Assembly (NCBI GenBank): GCA_945919795.1
Contig: CAMEJJ010000027.1
Location: 1-36,589 of the forward strand
Source: an uncultured Lachnospiraceae bacterium
Lineage (GTDB): Bacteria > Bacillota > Clostridia > Lachnospirales > Lachnospiraceae
DNA length: 36,589 nt
Direction of reading: 5' to 3'
Position numbers and translations under genes: made by a program. Positions 26,526-34,732 of the stretch are shown piece after piece. A model generated the notes under the pieces. That model did no database searches. It had not been told where the DNA came from and saw only the letters and a program-made list of their open reading frames with translations. Position 1 is the stretch's first letter; each line of letters begins with the position of its first letter.

Positions 26526-26954
26526 TTGGATATTACGACAAAAATTGTAACTGTTATTGTATACCTACTAATTTTTCTTGCTTTATATAGTTTGTTTAAA
26601 TTTATATATTCCTATTTTACAATGCAACATAGAATGAAATCTTCAGATTATGATGATGAATTATTAAATGAATCATTAAATGAATCGAATTGGATTGAAA
26701 CAATGGGGACTTTTACAGGGAAAAAAAGACATGTGGTAACTCGTTCATTTAAATTATTGGTACCTAAAAAAGAGTATTATGAATATGAAATTGTATATAA
26801 TACTGAGCAAGGCAAAAAAAGTGTGTGGTATCAGTTTTATCCTGTACCGGAACCATTAGATGATTTTGAAGGAGTTGTAGTAAAACTAAAATACAATGTC
26901 AAAAAACCATGGATAATTAAAATCGTTGATTTATATCCGGAGGAATCAGAATGA
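26526..26954 (+). CDS. Single-pass membrane protein, DUF3592-like, unknown function
   Basis: The protein has 142 aa with a TTG start, supported by AAGGAG 8 nt upstream. One N-terminal membrane segment (about 7-30, IVTVIVYLLIFLALYSLFKFIYSY) is followed by a charged region with a short internal repeat (LLNESLNESN) and a beta-rich domain (TGTFTGKKRHVVTRSFKLL, YYEYEIVYNTEQGKKSVWYQF, VVVKLKYNVKKPWIIKIVDL) that looks like the small barrel of DUF3592-type proteins. That family call is tentative. It follows the gyrA terminator and ends in an ATGA overlap with a 21-codon frame. Confidence 0.75.
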   Translation: MDITTKIVTVIVYLLIFLALYSLFKFIYSYFTMQHRMKSSDYDDELLNESLNESNWIETMGTFTGKKRHVVTRSFKLLVPKKEYYEYEIVYNTEQGKKSVWYQFYPVPEPLDDFEGVVVKLKYNVKKPWIIKIVDLYPEESE

Positions 26955-27016
26955 GTGCATTTACGGATTTAAAAAGATATGGAAAATTTGTTGTAAATTT
27001 TTTTTATATCTTTTAA
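26951..27016 (+). CDS. Possible 21-aa peptide, overlapping the upstream gene
   Basis: A 21-codon frame starts in an ATGA overlap with the stop of the preceding gene. CGGAGGAA sits at good distance before the ATG, but within the upstream coding sequence. The peptide (MSAFTDLKRYGKFVVNFFYIF, written without its stop in two parts: MSAFTDLKRY and GKFVVNFFYIF) has a hydrophobic end. It overlaps a nested inverted repeat (AAAAGATAT at 26972-26980, ATATCTTTT at 27006-27014). It may be chance. Confidence 0.25.
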   Translation: MSAFTDLKRYGKFVVNFFYIF

Positions 27017-27069
27017 AATCAATATATAAAAATCTAATGAATTCTTAAGATGCGAAAGGAGAAAAGAGA

Positions 27070-28413
27070 ATGTTAGAAAAGTTTTTCAAATTAAAGGAAA
27101 ACGGAACTGATGTTAAAACGGAAGTCATTGGTGGTGTTACCACATTTATGGCAATGGCTTACATTTTAGCTGTAAACCCCTCTATTCTGTCAGCTTCAGG
27201 AATGGATGCACAAGCAATCTTAATCGCAACTGCACTTGCTTCCTTTGTCGGAACTATGTGTATGGCATTAATGGCCAACTATCCATTTGCTTTAGCACCC
27301 GGACTTGGATTAAATGCATATTTTGCATTTACCGTATGTGGTACAATGGGTTATTCATGGCAGTTTGCATTATTTGCTGTATTCGCAGAAGGTATTATTT
27401 TCGTAATACTCTCTCTCACAAATGTCAGAGAAGCAATTTTTGATTCCATTCCTTTGCAGTTAAAAAAAGGTGTATCTGTAGGTATTGGTTTGTTTATTGC
27501 ATTTATCGGACTTGAAAACGGCAGCATTGTTGTAAACAGTGATTCAACCTTAGTTACATTTGTTAATTTCAGAGATGATTTTACAAATGTTGGTATTTGT
27601 GCATTATTAGCATTAATCGGCCTTTTAATTATTTCTGTTCTTTATGTAAAGAAAGTAAAAGGTGCAATCTTAATTGGTATCTTTGCAACATGGTTCTTAG
27701 GAATTATCGCTCAGCTTACCGGTTTATATACAGGACTTTCTGTTCTCCCTGTATGGAGTGATTTCAATATTGCTGCAATTGGTAAAACATTCGGTCAGTG
27801 CTTTACAGCAGAAGCATTTGCTAACTTCAATGTCCTTGATTTCTTTGCAATTATGTGTGCATTCTTATTTGTAGATATTTTTGATACTTTAGGAACATTA
27901 ATCGGTTGTGCAGATAAAGCAAAAATGCTTGATAAGGATGGAAAACTTCCCAGAATTAAGCCTGCTTTATTAGCTGACTCTATCGCAACTTCAGTTGGTG
28001 CTATTTTCGGTACATCTACTACAACAACTTTCGTTGAAAGTTCTTCAGGTGTTTCTGAAGGAGCAAGAACAGGTCTTGCATCTGTAGTAACTGCATTATT
28101 ATTCTTAGTTTCAATCGTATTAAGCCCGATCTTTATTGCAATTCCCAGTTTTGCAACAGCACCTGCATTAATCTTTGTAGGTTTCTTAATGATCATGGCT
28201 GTAAAAGATATCTCATTTGAGAATCCGATTGAAGCAATTCCTGCTTATATTGCATTATTAACAATGCCTTTGACATACAGCATTTCAGATGGTATTGCAT
28301 TTGGTATTATCTCTTATGTAATTCTTCATATATTTGGTGGAAAAGCAAAAGACGTAAAACCTTTGATGTATATTTTGGCAGTATTATTTATTTTGAAATA
28401 TATTTTCTTATAA
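27070..28413 (+). CDS. NCS2-family purine permease (AzgA/PbuG-like)
   Basis: The 447-aa proton-coupled nucleobase transporter probably takes up adenine, guanine or hypoxanthine. About 12-14 hydrophobic segments fill the protein. Recognisable family blocks are EVIGGVTTFMAMAYILAVNP (about 18-37), ALAPGLGLNAYFAFTV, a DIFDTLGTLIGCADKAKML loop, and FGTSTTTTFVESSSGVSEGAR followed by TGLASVVTALLFL, which carries the substrate-site residues of the family. GCGAAAGGAG precedes the ATG. There is no purine riboswitch in the 115-nt leader. Exact substrate cannot be told from the sequence. Confidence 0.92.
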   Translation: MLEKFFKLKENGTDVKTEVIGGVTTFMAMAYILAVNPSILSASGMDAQAILIATALASFVGTMCMALMANYPFALAPGLGLNAYFAFTVCGTMGYSWQFALFAVFAEGIIFVILSLTNVREAIFDSIPLQLKKGVSVGIGLFIAFIGLENGSIVVNSDSTLVTFVNFRDDFTNVGICALLALIGLLIISVLYVKKVKGAILIGIFATWFLGIIAQLTGLYTGLSVLPVWSDFNIAAIGKTFGQCFTAEAFANFNVLDFFAIMCAFLFVDIFDTLGTLIGCADKAKMLDKDGKLPRIKPALLADSIATSVGAIFGTSTTTTFVESSSGVSEGARTGLASVVTALLFLVSIVLSPIFIAIPSFATAPALIFVGFLMIMAVKDISFENPIEAIPAYIALLTMPLTYSISDGIAFGIISYVILHIFGGKAKDVKPLMYILAVLFILKYIFL

Positions 28414-28435
28414 AAGCTGAATAAATAGAATTTTT

Positions 28436-28487
28436 AAAACCTTACTGATTTTTGAATTGAAATGAAAATCAGTAAGGTTTTTTATTT
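28436..28487 (+). terminator. Terminator of the purine permease gene
   Basis: AAAACCTTACTGATTTT (28436-28452) and AAAATCAGTAAGGTTTT (28465-28481) form a perfect 17-bp stem with a 12-nt loop, followed by a T-rich tail. Confidence 0.92.
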
Positions 28488-28491
28488 TATA

Positions 28492-28500
28492 TGCTATAAT
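28492..28500 (+). promoter_or_regulatory. Extended -10 promoter of the XRE regulator
   Basis: TGCTATAAT, with TATAAT at 28495-28500, lies just after the terminator of the permease gene and about 125 nt upstream of the regulator start. No good -35 is visible. Confidence 0.5.
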
Positions 28501-28541
28501 GAATCATGTAACGATATAGCATGCGACATTCATTGTCTCAT

Positions 28542-28628
28542 ATGAAAAAAAGGTATTTTGCCCGCTTTATGTCCTGTTCTTTATCATGTGTGGGATGTAA
28601 TCTTTTAAGCAAGGAGGAACAAAAATGA
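28542..28628 (+). CDS. Possible 28-aa leader peptide with Cys motif
   Basis: This 28-codon frame begins MKKRYFARFM and contains CSLSCVGC. Its stop codon overlaps the ATG of the XRE regulator (ATGA). No ribosome-binding site precedes it, and the regulator's own AAGGAGGAAC lies inside its last codons. It could be a coupling leader or chance. Confidence 0.25.
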   Translation: MKKRYFARFMSCSLSCVGCNLLSKEEQK

Positions 28629-29131
28629 ACCAACAAAAAATCGGAAGTTTCTTAAAAGAGCTTCGAAAAGAGAAAAATCTTACACAAGAGCAATTGGCGG
28701 AGTATTTGAATACTTCCCGCAGAACCATTTCAAGATGGGAAACAGGTAATAATTTACCGGATTTGGATATTTTAATTGAATTATCCGATTATTATGATGT
28801 GGATTTAAGAGAATTGATTGATGGAGAAAGGAAAAGCGAGCAAATGGACAAAGAATTAAAGGAAACCGTATTAAAAGTAGCTGATTACAGCAATGAAGAA
28901 AAACAAGTGATTATGAAAAGAATGAATTGGATTTTTATCGCAGGAACCATTCTTTCTGTTGTATATTTAATTATGTTATATCTGGAACCGGCAAATCCTT
29001 CTGAATTATATGATTTTATCAAAGGATTTTGTGTGGGAGTTTTATTTGGATGTTGCATTTTAGGTGTACTTCTTACGAGTAAATATGCGTATAAATTTTA
29101 TTCATTTAAGAAGAAAATTATAAATAAATAA
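28625..29131 (+). CDS. Membrane-anchored XRE-family transcriptional regulator
   Basis: The 168-aa protein has an N-terminal Cro/XRE helix-turn-helix (7-62: IGSFLKELRKEKNLTQEQLA, then YLNTSRRTISRWETGNNLPD), a charged linker (68-100) and two membrane segments (about 102-120 and 134-151). This architecture, DNA-binding domain plus C-terminal membrane anchor, is common in Clostridia. AAGGAGGAAC precedes the ATG. Its target is unknown. Confidence 0.9.
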   Translation: MNQQKIGSFLKELRKEKNLTQEQLAEYLNTSRRTISRWETGNNLPDLDILIELSDYYDVDLRELIDGERKSEQMDKELKETVLKVADYSNEEKQVIMKRMNWIFIAGTILSVVYLIMLYLEPANPSELYDFIKGFCVGVLFGCCILGVLLTSKYAYKFYSFKKKIINK

Positions 29132-29162
29132 AAAATGCGATTTTGAATTAAAGAAAAAGTAC

Positions 29163-29192
29163 TTGTATTTAATAACAAATATGCGTTATAAT
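29163..29192 (+). promoter_or_regulatory. Promoter of the small XRE gene
   Basis: TTGTAT (29163-29168), an 18-bp spacer and TATAAT (29187-29192). The start point, about 29199, falls inside the 5' arm of the terminator that follows. Confidence 0.6.
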
Positions 29193-29221
29193 AAAACCAC
29201 TCAAAGAGTGGTTTTATTTTT
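29193..29221 (+). terminator. Terminator downstream of the XRE regulator
   Basis: AAAACCACTC (29193-29202) and GAGTGGTTTT (29206-29215) form a perfect 10-bp stem with an AAA loop, followed by ATTTTTT. Confidence 0.85.
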
Positions 29222-29234
29222 TGGAGGGATCATA

Positions 29235-29477
29235 ATGGCAGAAAGAGAAAAAGAGATACAGAATCAAATCGATACCATGAAAGAAATACGGAAAAAAGCA
29301 GGATTAAACAGAAGAGAGTTTTCAGAATATATGGGAATTCCAATTCGTACTTTAGAGGAATGGGAAGCCGGTCGCAGAAAGATGCCGGATTATGTTCTTC
29401 GTTTAATTGTTTATAAAATTGAGACAGAGGAATATTTTAAGGAAAAAGGAATTCAGAATATGAAAAAGGATGAATGA
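29235..29477 (+). CDS. Small helix-turn-helix protein
   Basis: The 80-aa protein is essentially one helix-turn-helix domain (about 13-60: MKEIRKKAGLNRREFSEYMG, then IPIRTLEEWEAGRRKMPDYV), similar to XRE/HigA-type regulators. The frame is open from 29163, but TTGGAGGG lies just before the ATG at 29235, and the upstream codons belong to the promoter and terminator. No toxin gene is adjacent, so an antitoxin role is not supported. It ends 120 nt before the lipoprotein gene. Confidence 0.88.
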   Translation: MAEREKEIQNQIDTMKEIRKKAGLNRREFSEYMGIPIRTLEEWEAGRRKMPDYVLRLIVYKIETEEYFKEKGIQNMKKDE

Positions 29478-29596
29478 AGAAATACTTTGACTTTATGTAC
29501 TTTGATTTGATGTGACTGGGATAGAAAATTTTGTTAAGTGGTGTCATAATCAAGATATAAAATATGGAAAGTAATAAAAGAAAAATGGAGATAAAT

Positions 29597-30706
29597 ATGA
29601 AAAAAATAGTGCTCATTTCTATGATTGGATTATTGCTTTTTGGCTGCGGTCAGGCACAACAGAATATAAAAGAAGATATTCAGACCAAACAGGCAGAACA
29701 ATCCGATGCAGATGATAAAGATAATATAGAAAATCAAAATAATAAAGAAGAATCAGATATAGATGCAAAATCAAATCAAAAAGAAACAAATACAGAATCT
29801 GATCAAAATCAAGAAAAGGATAAAAATCAAAAAGAAACAAAAAATATAGATTTTACTTTTGCCGATGTTTCCAATATTGAATTTGCATTTGCGAGCGGTG
29901 CCGGTGGATGGAGTACCTATTTATATATTGAAGAAGATGGAACATTTTATGGGAATTTTTATGATTCCGATATGGGATGTACCGGTGAAGGGTATCCTGG
30001 AGGAACGATATATTTTTGCGATTTTTCAGGAAAATTTTCTAATCCGGTAAAAATAGATGATCTTACTTACCAATTTGAAATTGAATCTTTAGAATGTGAA
30101 AAAGAAGAAGGTAAAGAAGAAATTATAGATGAAAGATTATATATTTATTCTTATCCTTATGGTCTGGATGATGCTGACAAATTGTATATGTATCTTCCCG
30201 GTAAAGATACCAAAGATTTTTCGGAAGAATTAAAAATGTGGTTATTTTTAACGGATAATGAAAAAGAATTACCATTTTATGCAATATATAATGAAAATTC
30301 CGAATACGGATTCGTCGGTTATAAATATGAACCTGAATCTGTTTATAATCAGATCATGGAAAATCTAGAAAAAGTAAAGGAAGAAACAGACGAATATGAA
30401 GAAAGTTTGGAAAGTGGTCTTCTTTCTCAGATAGAAATGAATCAGACATCCCAAACAATATTTACCTGCTGGGATAATGAATTAAACAGTATCTGGAATG
30501 ATATTAAATTCTATCTTCCGGAGGAAGAATATAATGAAGTCTTATCTGAACAGAGAGAATGGATACAGAAAAAAGATGCAAAGGCAGAAGCAGATGCTGC
30601 AGATTGTGAAGGCGGTAGTCTGTATCCCTTGATCTATTATAGTTCTGAAGCTGAGTCAACAAGAGAAAGATGTTATGAATTGGCTGAGTATTTGAAAGAT
30701 TATTGA
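29597..30706 (+). CDS. Lipoprotein with LprI-like C-terminal domain
   Basis: From the ATG at 29597, which has TGGAG 7 nt upstream, the protein has 369 aa. The signal peptide ends in the lipobox LFGC, with C17 as the lipidated cysteine. Residues about 18-88 are a low-complexity, Gln/Asn/Asp/Lys-rich wall-spanning linker. A middle domain follows (FAFASGAGGWSTYLYIEEDG and on, about 95-245). Residues about 275-365 (MNQTSQTIFTCWDNELNSIW, then YNEVLSEQREWIQKKDAKAE with paired cysteines) resemble the LprI lysozyme-inhibitor-like domain (DUF1311). It should sit on the outer face of the membrane. Protection against lysozyme is possible, but inferred from the domain alone. Confidence 0.85.
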   Translation: MKKIVLISMIGLLLFGCGQAQQNIKEDIQTKQAEQSDADDKDNIENQNNKEESDIDAKSNQKETNTESDQNQEKDKNQKETKNIDFTFADVSNIEFAFASGAGGWSTYLYIEEDGTFYGNFYDSDMGCTGEGYPGGTIYFCDFSGKFSNPVKIDDLTYQFEIESLECEKEEGKEEIIDERLYIYSYPYGLDDADKLYMYLPGKDTKDFSEELKMWLFLTDNEKELPFYAIYNENSEYGFVGYKYEPESVYNQIMENLEKVKEETDEYEESLESGLLSQIEMNQTSQTIFTCWDNELNSIWNDIKFYLPEEEYNEVLSEQREWIQKKDAKAEADAADCEGGSLYPLIYYSSEAESTRERCYELAEYLKDY

Positions 30707-30730
30707 TTCAATGAATGTAAAAATAAATAA

Positions 30731-30765
30731 AGCTCCCTATAAGATTACCTTATGGGGAGTTTTAT
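30731..30765. terminator. Bidirectional terminator between convergent genes
   Basis: AGCTCCCTATAAG (30731-30743) and CTTATGGGGAGTTTT (30749-30763) pair with two G-U pairs, with T residues after the plus-strand stem. It separates the lipoprotein gene from the convergent membrane protein gene. Confidence 0.8.
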
Positions 30766-30814
30766 CTAATGAAATGCTATATGATGAAAGAAGTTTCAAA
30801 AGCAAATTTTATAA

Positions 30815-32584
30815 TCATTTTCTATAGATAATAATTGTATAAGCGCTTTCTTCTATATTTTTTGCATTGATATCATAGTTTTCTTTCACATAATCTCCGA
30901 AATCAGGCATTGCCAGCACATCTTCCAGTGAGTAGTAATAGGTATCTATGATAATTGCATCCGGAATTTTTTCAGGATAAAACTCATAATACTTTAAAAT
31001 TACCGAATCAAAATTTGGTGTACTAATACAGGTATGTGCTCCGACCTTTGTTCCTGCAAGCATATATAAATAAGTATCACCACCAATATACAAAATGGTA
31101 TCATCCGGATCAACATGATTCAGAATAGCCTGAGCTTTATCATGATATTGTATATGTTCCATTCTGGTTACATCGATATCCTTTGCCGGTCCAATTCCGA
31201 CATCATAAAAATCTGTGTTTATGGTAGTAACCGGCTGAACAGCCGTCATTCTTACAAAGAAAATTCTCCCCAATATAATTCCTGTAAAAGCGAAAATAAT
31301 TAAAAACATTTCAATGCCTTTTGCCAGTTTCTGGTGTGTTGTAACATCTTCTTCAATCTCATTATGAAGATCGATAAATCCAACCAGTAATCCGGGTAAT
31401 AGTAATCCAAAATTTGCATAAATGTCCAAATCAGAAATCCATGAAGTTGCTAAAACAAATATAATACTTGGGAAAACAGCATAATAATTCAGTAGATGTA
31501 CTTTGTGATGTTTTCTATAAAATATCAACATAAAACAGATAATGAAAACAATATAAAATATTACCCAGTTAATGGATAAATGCTGGGCATTCACAACATC
31601 ATGGTAATGATATAATCCTAAGAAGACACATCCTGTAATTACAAAAACACACATAATAGTCCGGACAATTCTGTCTATTTTTTCTTTTTTAAAATGCCGT
31701 GCGATAAGATGTATTATGGACAAAGGAATAGCTACTATCAGAATTTCATTACAAACATCCCATAAACCACTAAATAATTTATGATTTTTATACCATATCG
31801 AAGTACTGTGATCTCGATCGGAATAAATATAAGGCAAATTTCTGAAAAATTCTTTTATTGTTACATCTTTAAAAACAAGAATGAGAAAGAATATGGCTAC
31901 AAGAGAGATTCCGCCGATAAAATAGCCTAAATTCTTTTTTGAGATATAATCTTCACCCATCTTTTTTGAAAATAATATTAAAAAGAATAAATATAAAAAT
32001 AGAATAATCAGAGTAGGGTATGATAGGACACAGCAGGCCATTGCAACTCCGGCAACAAATAAATCAATGGATTTTTTTGTTTTGAAAAAATTCATAAATG
32101 CACAAATTAACACAAAAAAGAAAATATATGCACAAAGACAAAATTCCAGTGATTGAATAAATTTTGGTGTAAAATTATAAAACATGGATACTAATACAAG
32201 CGCAGGTATTTTATTTATATATTTTCGAAAAACGTGATAGCCGTAAATGGATGCGCACAATTGGACAATGGTTCCGCAGATTCGCATGTATACAACAACA
32301 CCGGCTGTAGTTGTGGAAAACTTAAAAAACAAATACATAAAGGGTAAGGAAAAAACAACCGAAGATTGATGTACTGCCCACATTGTTTTAAAGAGCCGGT
32401 CTCCCTGTAAATAGCGGTATGCCATAGTGAGCTGATATGATTCATCAATATCCCAACCGTAGTAAATAGATTTATATGTACAATAAATACTGATAATAGT
32501 TAAAAAGATCAAAAAAACTATATTGCTCAGTTTATGTATTTTGCTTTTCTTTAAATTTGCTTGTATTGTTTCTTGTGATGTCAT
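30815..32584 (-). CDS. GT-C-like polytopic membrane protein (putative glycosyltransferase)
   Basis: The 589-aa protein has about 11-13 hydrophobic segments and a C-terminal soluble part of about 130 residues (from about 455). An acidic motif WDIDES (44-49) after the first membrane segment is the position where GT-C glycosyltransferases carry their catalytic Asp/Glu residues. The rest (LQGDRLFKTMWAVHQSS..., SDRDHSTSIWY loop) fits an ArnT/dolichyl-phosphate-mannosyltransferase-like plan. Such enzymes use a polyprenyl-phosphate sugar to decorate a surface glycan. The substrate is unknown. AGAGGTGA precedes the ATG. It is a monocistronic gene between two terminators. Confidence 0.75.
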   Translation of the reverse strand: MTSQETIQANLKKSKIHKLSNIVFLIFLTIISIYCTYKSIYYGWDIDESYQLTMAYRYLQGDRLFKTMWAVHQSSVVFSLPFMYLFFKFSTTTAGVVVYMRICGTIVQLCASIYGYHVFRKYINKIPALVLVSMFYNFTPKFIQSLEFCLCAYIFFFVLICAFMNFFKTKKSIDLFVAGVAMACCVLSYPTLIILFLYLFFLILFSKKMGEDYISKKNLGYFIGGISLVAIFFLILVFKDVTIKEFFRNLPYIYSDRDHSTSIWYKNHKLFSGLWDVCNEILIVAIPLSIIHLIARHFKKEKIDRIVRTIMCVFVITGCVFLGLYHYHDVVNAQHLSINWVIFYIVFIICFMLIFYRKHHKVHLLNYYAVFPSIIFVLATSWISDLDIYANFGLLLPGLLVGFIDLHNEIEEDVTTHQKLAKGIEMFLIIFAFTGIILGRIFFVRMTAVQPVTTINTDFYDVGIGPAKDIDVTRMEHIQYHDKAQAILNHVDPDDTILYIGGDTYLYMLAGTKVGAHTCISTPNFDSVILKYYEFYPEKIPDAIIIDTYYYSLEDVLAMPDFGDYVKENYDINAKNIEESAYTIIIYRK

Positions 32585-32672
32585 TTTTATACGTCACCTC
32601 TGATATTCAAAATAAATGCAAATAATGCTTTATTGTAGAGTTTTGCATATATTTGTATATTCTACAATGTAA

Positions 32673-32698
32673 AAAGAGGCTCTATATTTAGCCTCTTT
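32673..32698 (-). terminator. Terminator of the cysteine-peptidase-like gene
   Basis: On the minus strand AAAGAGGC (32698-32691) and GCCTCTTT (32680-32673) form a perfect stem with a 10-nt loop and TT after it. A separate 8-bp inverted repeat, ATTGTAGA/TCTACAAT (32632-32639 and 32661-32668), flanks the promoter region of the gene at 30815-32584. Confidence 0.75.
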
Positions 32699-32748
32699 GT
32701 CATTTGTAAAAATCTATATTAATTTAAGATAAATCAGACAAATGCAGA

Positions 32749-33429
32749 TTAATCGCAAATGATTTCGAGATAGCCTTTGATATTTGCTTTATCAATTTCA
32801 TCTTTTACACCATCATTGGGATCATAATATTTTCCGTCATATCCGATTAAATAATGACTGAAACGGCCTAAATGCTCCATGATAATACAACATTTGGGAA
32901 GCTGTACGTCTTTTCCTCTTGTATAAATAATACGACCGGAATGTCTGATACCTACATAATCAAGAGAAGGAACAATTTTTCCCATATTGGCCTGCCATTC
33001 ACGACAGTGCATAATATTACTTGCTTCCTCAATGGTTACACCTGCTAACATAGCAAAGGCAGCCTGACCACAGAGACCATCCCAAGGTTGAATTAAGGTT
33101 TCAATTCCATCGATTTTCCGAATGGGATTATCATATGTATAAGGACTGGATTCCTTATCAGATCCATCCTTTCCGTTAATGGAAAAAGTGACAGAGTAAA
33201 AGTTTTTGGGGAAAAGACCGGATGCCTGGGCGTCTGTTAAGGGAATATTGTAATATCCGTTTTTTATGGGCTCTAAAATACAGTCAAATTCTTTTCCGTT
33301 TACATTGACATGTACCGGTACTTCACCGATATTATCTTCACAAACTTCCCAGACATTAAAAGGAATGGGAAAATAGTTTTTATTATTTTCTTTATCTTTT
33401 TCAAAACCACCCTCAAATACATATTCCAT
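32749..33429 (-). CDS. Two-domain protein: small beta domain plus C39-like cysteine peptidase fold
   Basis: The 226-aa cytoplasmic-looking protein has no signal peptide. Residues about 35-88 (VPVHVNVNGKEFDC ... GLFPKNFYSVTFSING) look like a small beta-barrel domain of the DUF1905 type. Residues about 110-220 fit a papain-like peptidase: Q114 and C120 in IQPWDGLCGQAAFAMLAG, H192 in RFSHYLIGYDGK and D203 in YYDPNDG, which is the C39-like Cys-His-Asp order. Both calls are from motif recognition. Whether it cleaves peptides or has another activity is open. GGAGG with a 9-nt spacer precedes the ATG. It follows murG by 28 nt on the same strand, so it is likely co-transcribed. Confidence 0.7.
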   Translation of the reverse strand: MEYVFEGGFEKDKENNKNYFPIPFNVWEVCEDNIGEVPVHVNVNGKEFDCILEPIKNGYYNIPLTDAQASGLFPKNFYSVTFSINGKDGSDKESSPYTYDNPIRKIDGIETLIQPWDGLCGQAAFAMLAGVTIEEASNIMHCREWQANMGKIVPSLDYVGIRHSGRIIYTRGKDVQLPKCCIIMEHLGRFSHYLIGYDGKYYDPNDGVKDEIDKANIKGYLEIICD

Positions 33430-33457
33430 CTTGTTATACCTCCAACATTACCGCATA

Positions 33458-34528
33458 TTATTTTTCTTTTGCAACAGTTTCTTCAATTAAGGAAAGAATT
33501 GTCTTAATTGCATTTTGCTGATGAGAGTTGCTCATGGCTTCAATATAGGTTCGCTTATTAAAGTATAATTCGTGAACTGTATCAACCAAAAGCTGATTGG
33601 TTATATCATCTTCCATTAAAACCTTAGAATAACCCTGAGACTCAAAAGATTTAGCATTTAAAATCTGGTCGCCGCGGCTTCCGGTCATTAATGGAATTAA
33701 AACATTAGGTTTCTTTAATGCTAAGAGTTCACATATTGCATTTGCTCCGGCCCGGCTGATTACTACATCAGCCATTGCAAAAATATCTTTCAATTCGGCT
33801 TTTACATATTCGAACTGTTTGTATCCCTTTGTTGTTAAAAGCATATTGTCGATTTTATCTTTTCCGCATATATGAACAACCTGAAAATCTTTTAATAATT
33901 CCGGAAGTGCATCTCTGACAGCTTTATTGACATTAGCCGCACCTAAAGATCCACCGATTACCATAATAACAGGGGTGTTTGCATCAAAACCACATAAATC
34001 CAAGGCTGCAATCTTGTTTCCTTTGGATAATTCTTCTCGGATAGGAGAACCGGTAAGAATTGCTTTTTCTTCGGGAATATATTGCATAGTCTCGGGAAAA
34101 TTACAACAGACTTTTTCAGCTACCGGAATACAGAGTTTATTTGCCAGTCCGGGTGTCATGTCAGATTCATGAATAATGCACGGAATCTTTAATGAAGCAG
34201 CGGCTCTGACTACCGGAACAGATACATAACCGCCTTTGGAAAATACAATATCAGGCTGAATTTGTTTCAAAATTTTTCTGGCTTCTGTAAAACCTTTGAT
34301 TACACGAAAAGGATCGGACAAATTTTTAGGATCCAGATATCTGCGGAATTTTCCGGTTGCAATGCCATAATAGGGAATGTCAAAATCAGCAATTAATTTG
34401 GATTCAATACCTTCATAAGAACCAATGTAATGTATTTCGTATCCTAATTCTTTTAACCCGGGTAACAGAGCAATATTTGGTGTAACATGACCTGCTGTTC
34501 CACCACCGGTTAAGACAATTTTTTTCAT
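33458..34528 (-). CDS. murG: UDP-GlcNAc:lipid I N-acetylglucosaminyltransferase MurG
   Basis: The 356-aa membrane-associated GT-B glycosyltransferase makes lipid II by adding GlcNAc to lipid I in peptidoglycan synthesis. The N-terminal glycine-rich loop GGGTAGHVTPN lies at 8-18. KGGYVSVPVVRAA, HESDMTPGLANK and VIGGSLGAANVNKAV mark the acceptor and nucleotide regions, and ISRAGANAICELLALKKPNV is the UDP-GlcNAc binding block. AAGGGAG precedes the ATG. It lies outside the usual dcw cluster, which is unusual for Firmicutes, and may be a second copy. Confidence 0.95.
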   Translation of the reverse strand: MKKIVLTGGGTAGHVTPNIALLPGLKELGYEIHYIGSYEGIESKLIADFDIPYYGIATGKFRRYLDPKNLSDPFRVIKGFTEARKILKQIQPDIVFSKGGYVSVPVVRAAASLKIPCIIHESDMTPGLANKLCIPVAEKVCCNFPETMQYIPEEKAILTGSPIREELSKGNKIAALDLCGFDANTPVIMVIGGSLGAANVNKAVRDALPELLKDFQVVHICGKDKIDNMLLTTKGYKQFEYVKAELKDIFAMADVVISRAGANAICELLALKKPNVLIPLMTGSRGDQILNAKSFESQGYSKVLMEDDITNQLLVDTVHELYFNKRTYIEAMSNSHQQNAIKTILSLIEETVAKEK

Positions 34529-34638
34529 ATTATATCTCCCTTAAAAACAAGTAAATCATATTTTTGTTTTTATTATTTCATATACGCACTGATTATATCA
34601 AATAGATGACTGTTTTTCCAGCAAAAAAGAGCGAAAAA

Positions 34639-34666
34639 AGAGCAGAAGTGAAAAAACTTCTGCTCT
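34639..34666 (-). terminator. pgi terminator
   Basis: On the minus strand AGAGCAGAAG (34666-34657) and CTTCTGCTCT (34648-34639) form a perfect 10-bp stem with an 8-nt loop, followed by TTTTT. Confidence 0.85.
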
Positions 34667-34732
34667 ATCTTACATTTTTTATACGGAAAGGAAATATCTT
34701 CCGTCATGAAGTAATTCGCAATGAATATTTCA

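Noticed and set aside
26955-27069. Purine riboswitch before the purine permease gene
   Set aside because: No conserved riboswitch core is visible, and the leader is too short and A+T-rich.
29235-29477. Antitoxin of a toxin-antitoxin pair
   Set aside because: It has a HigA-like helix-turn-helix, but no small toxin gene is adjacent.
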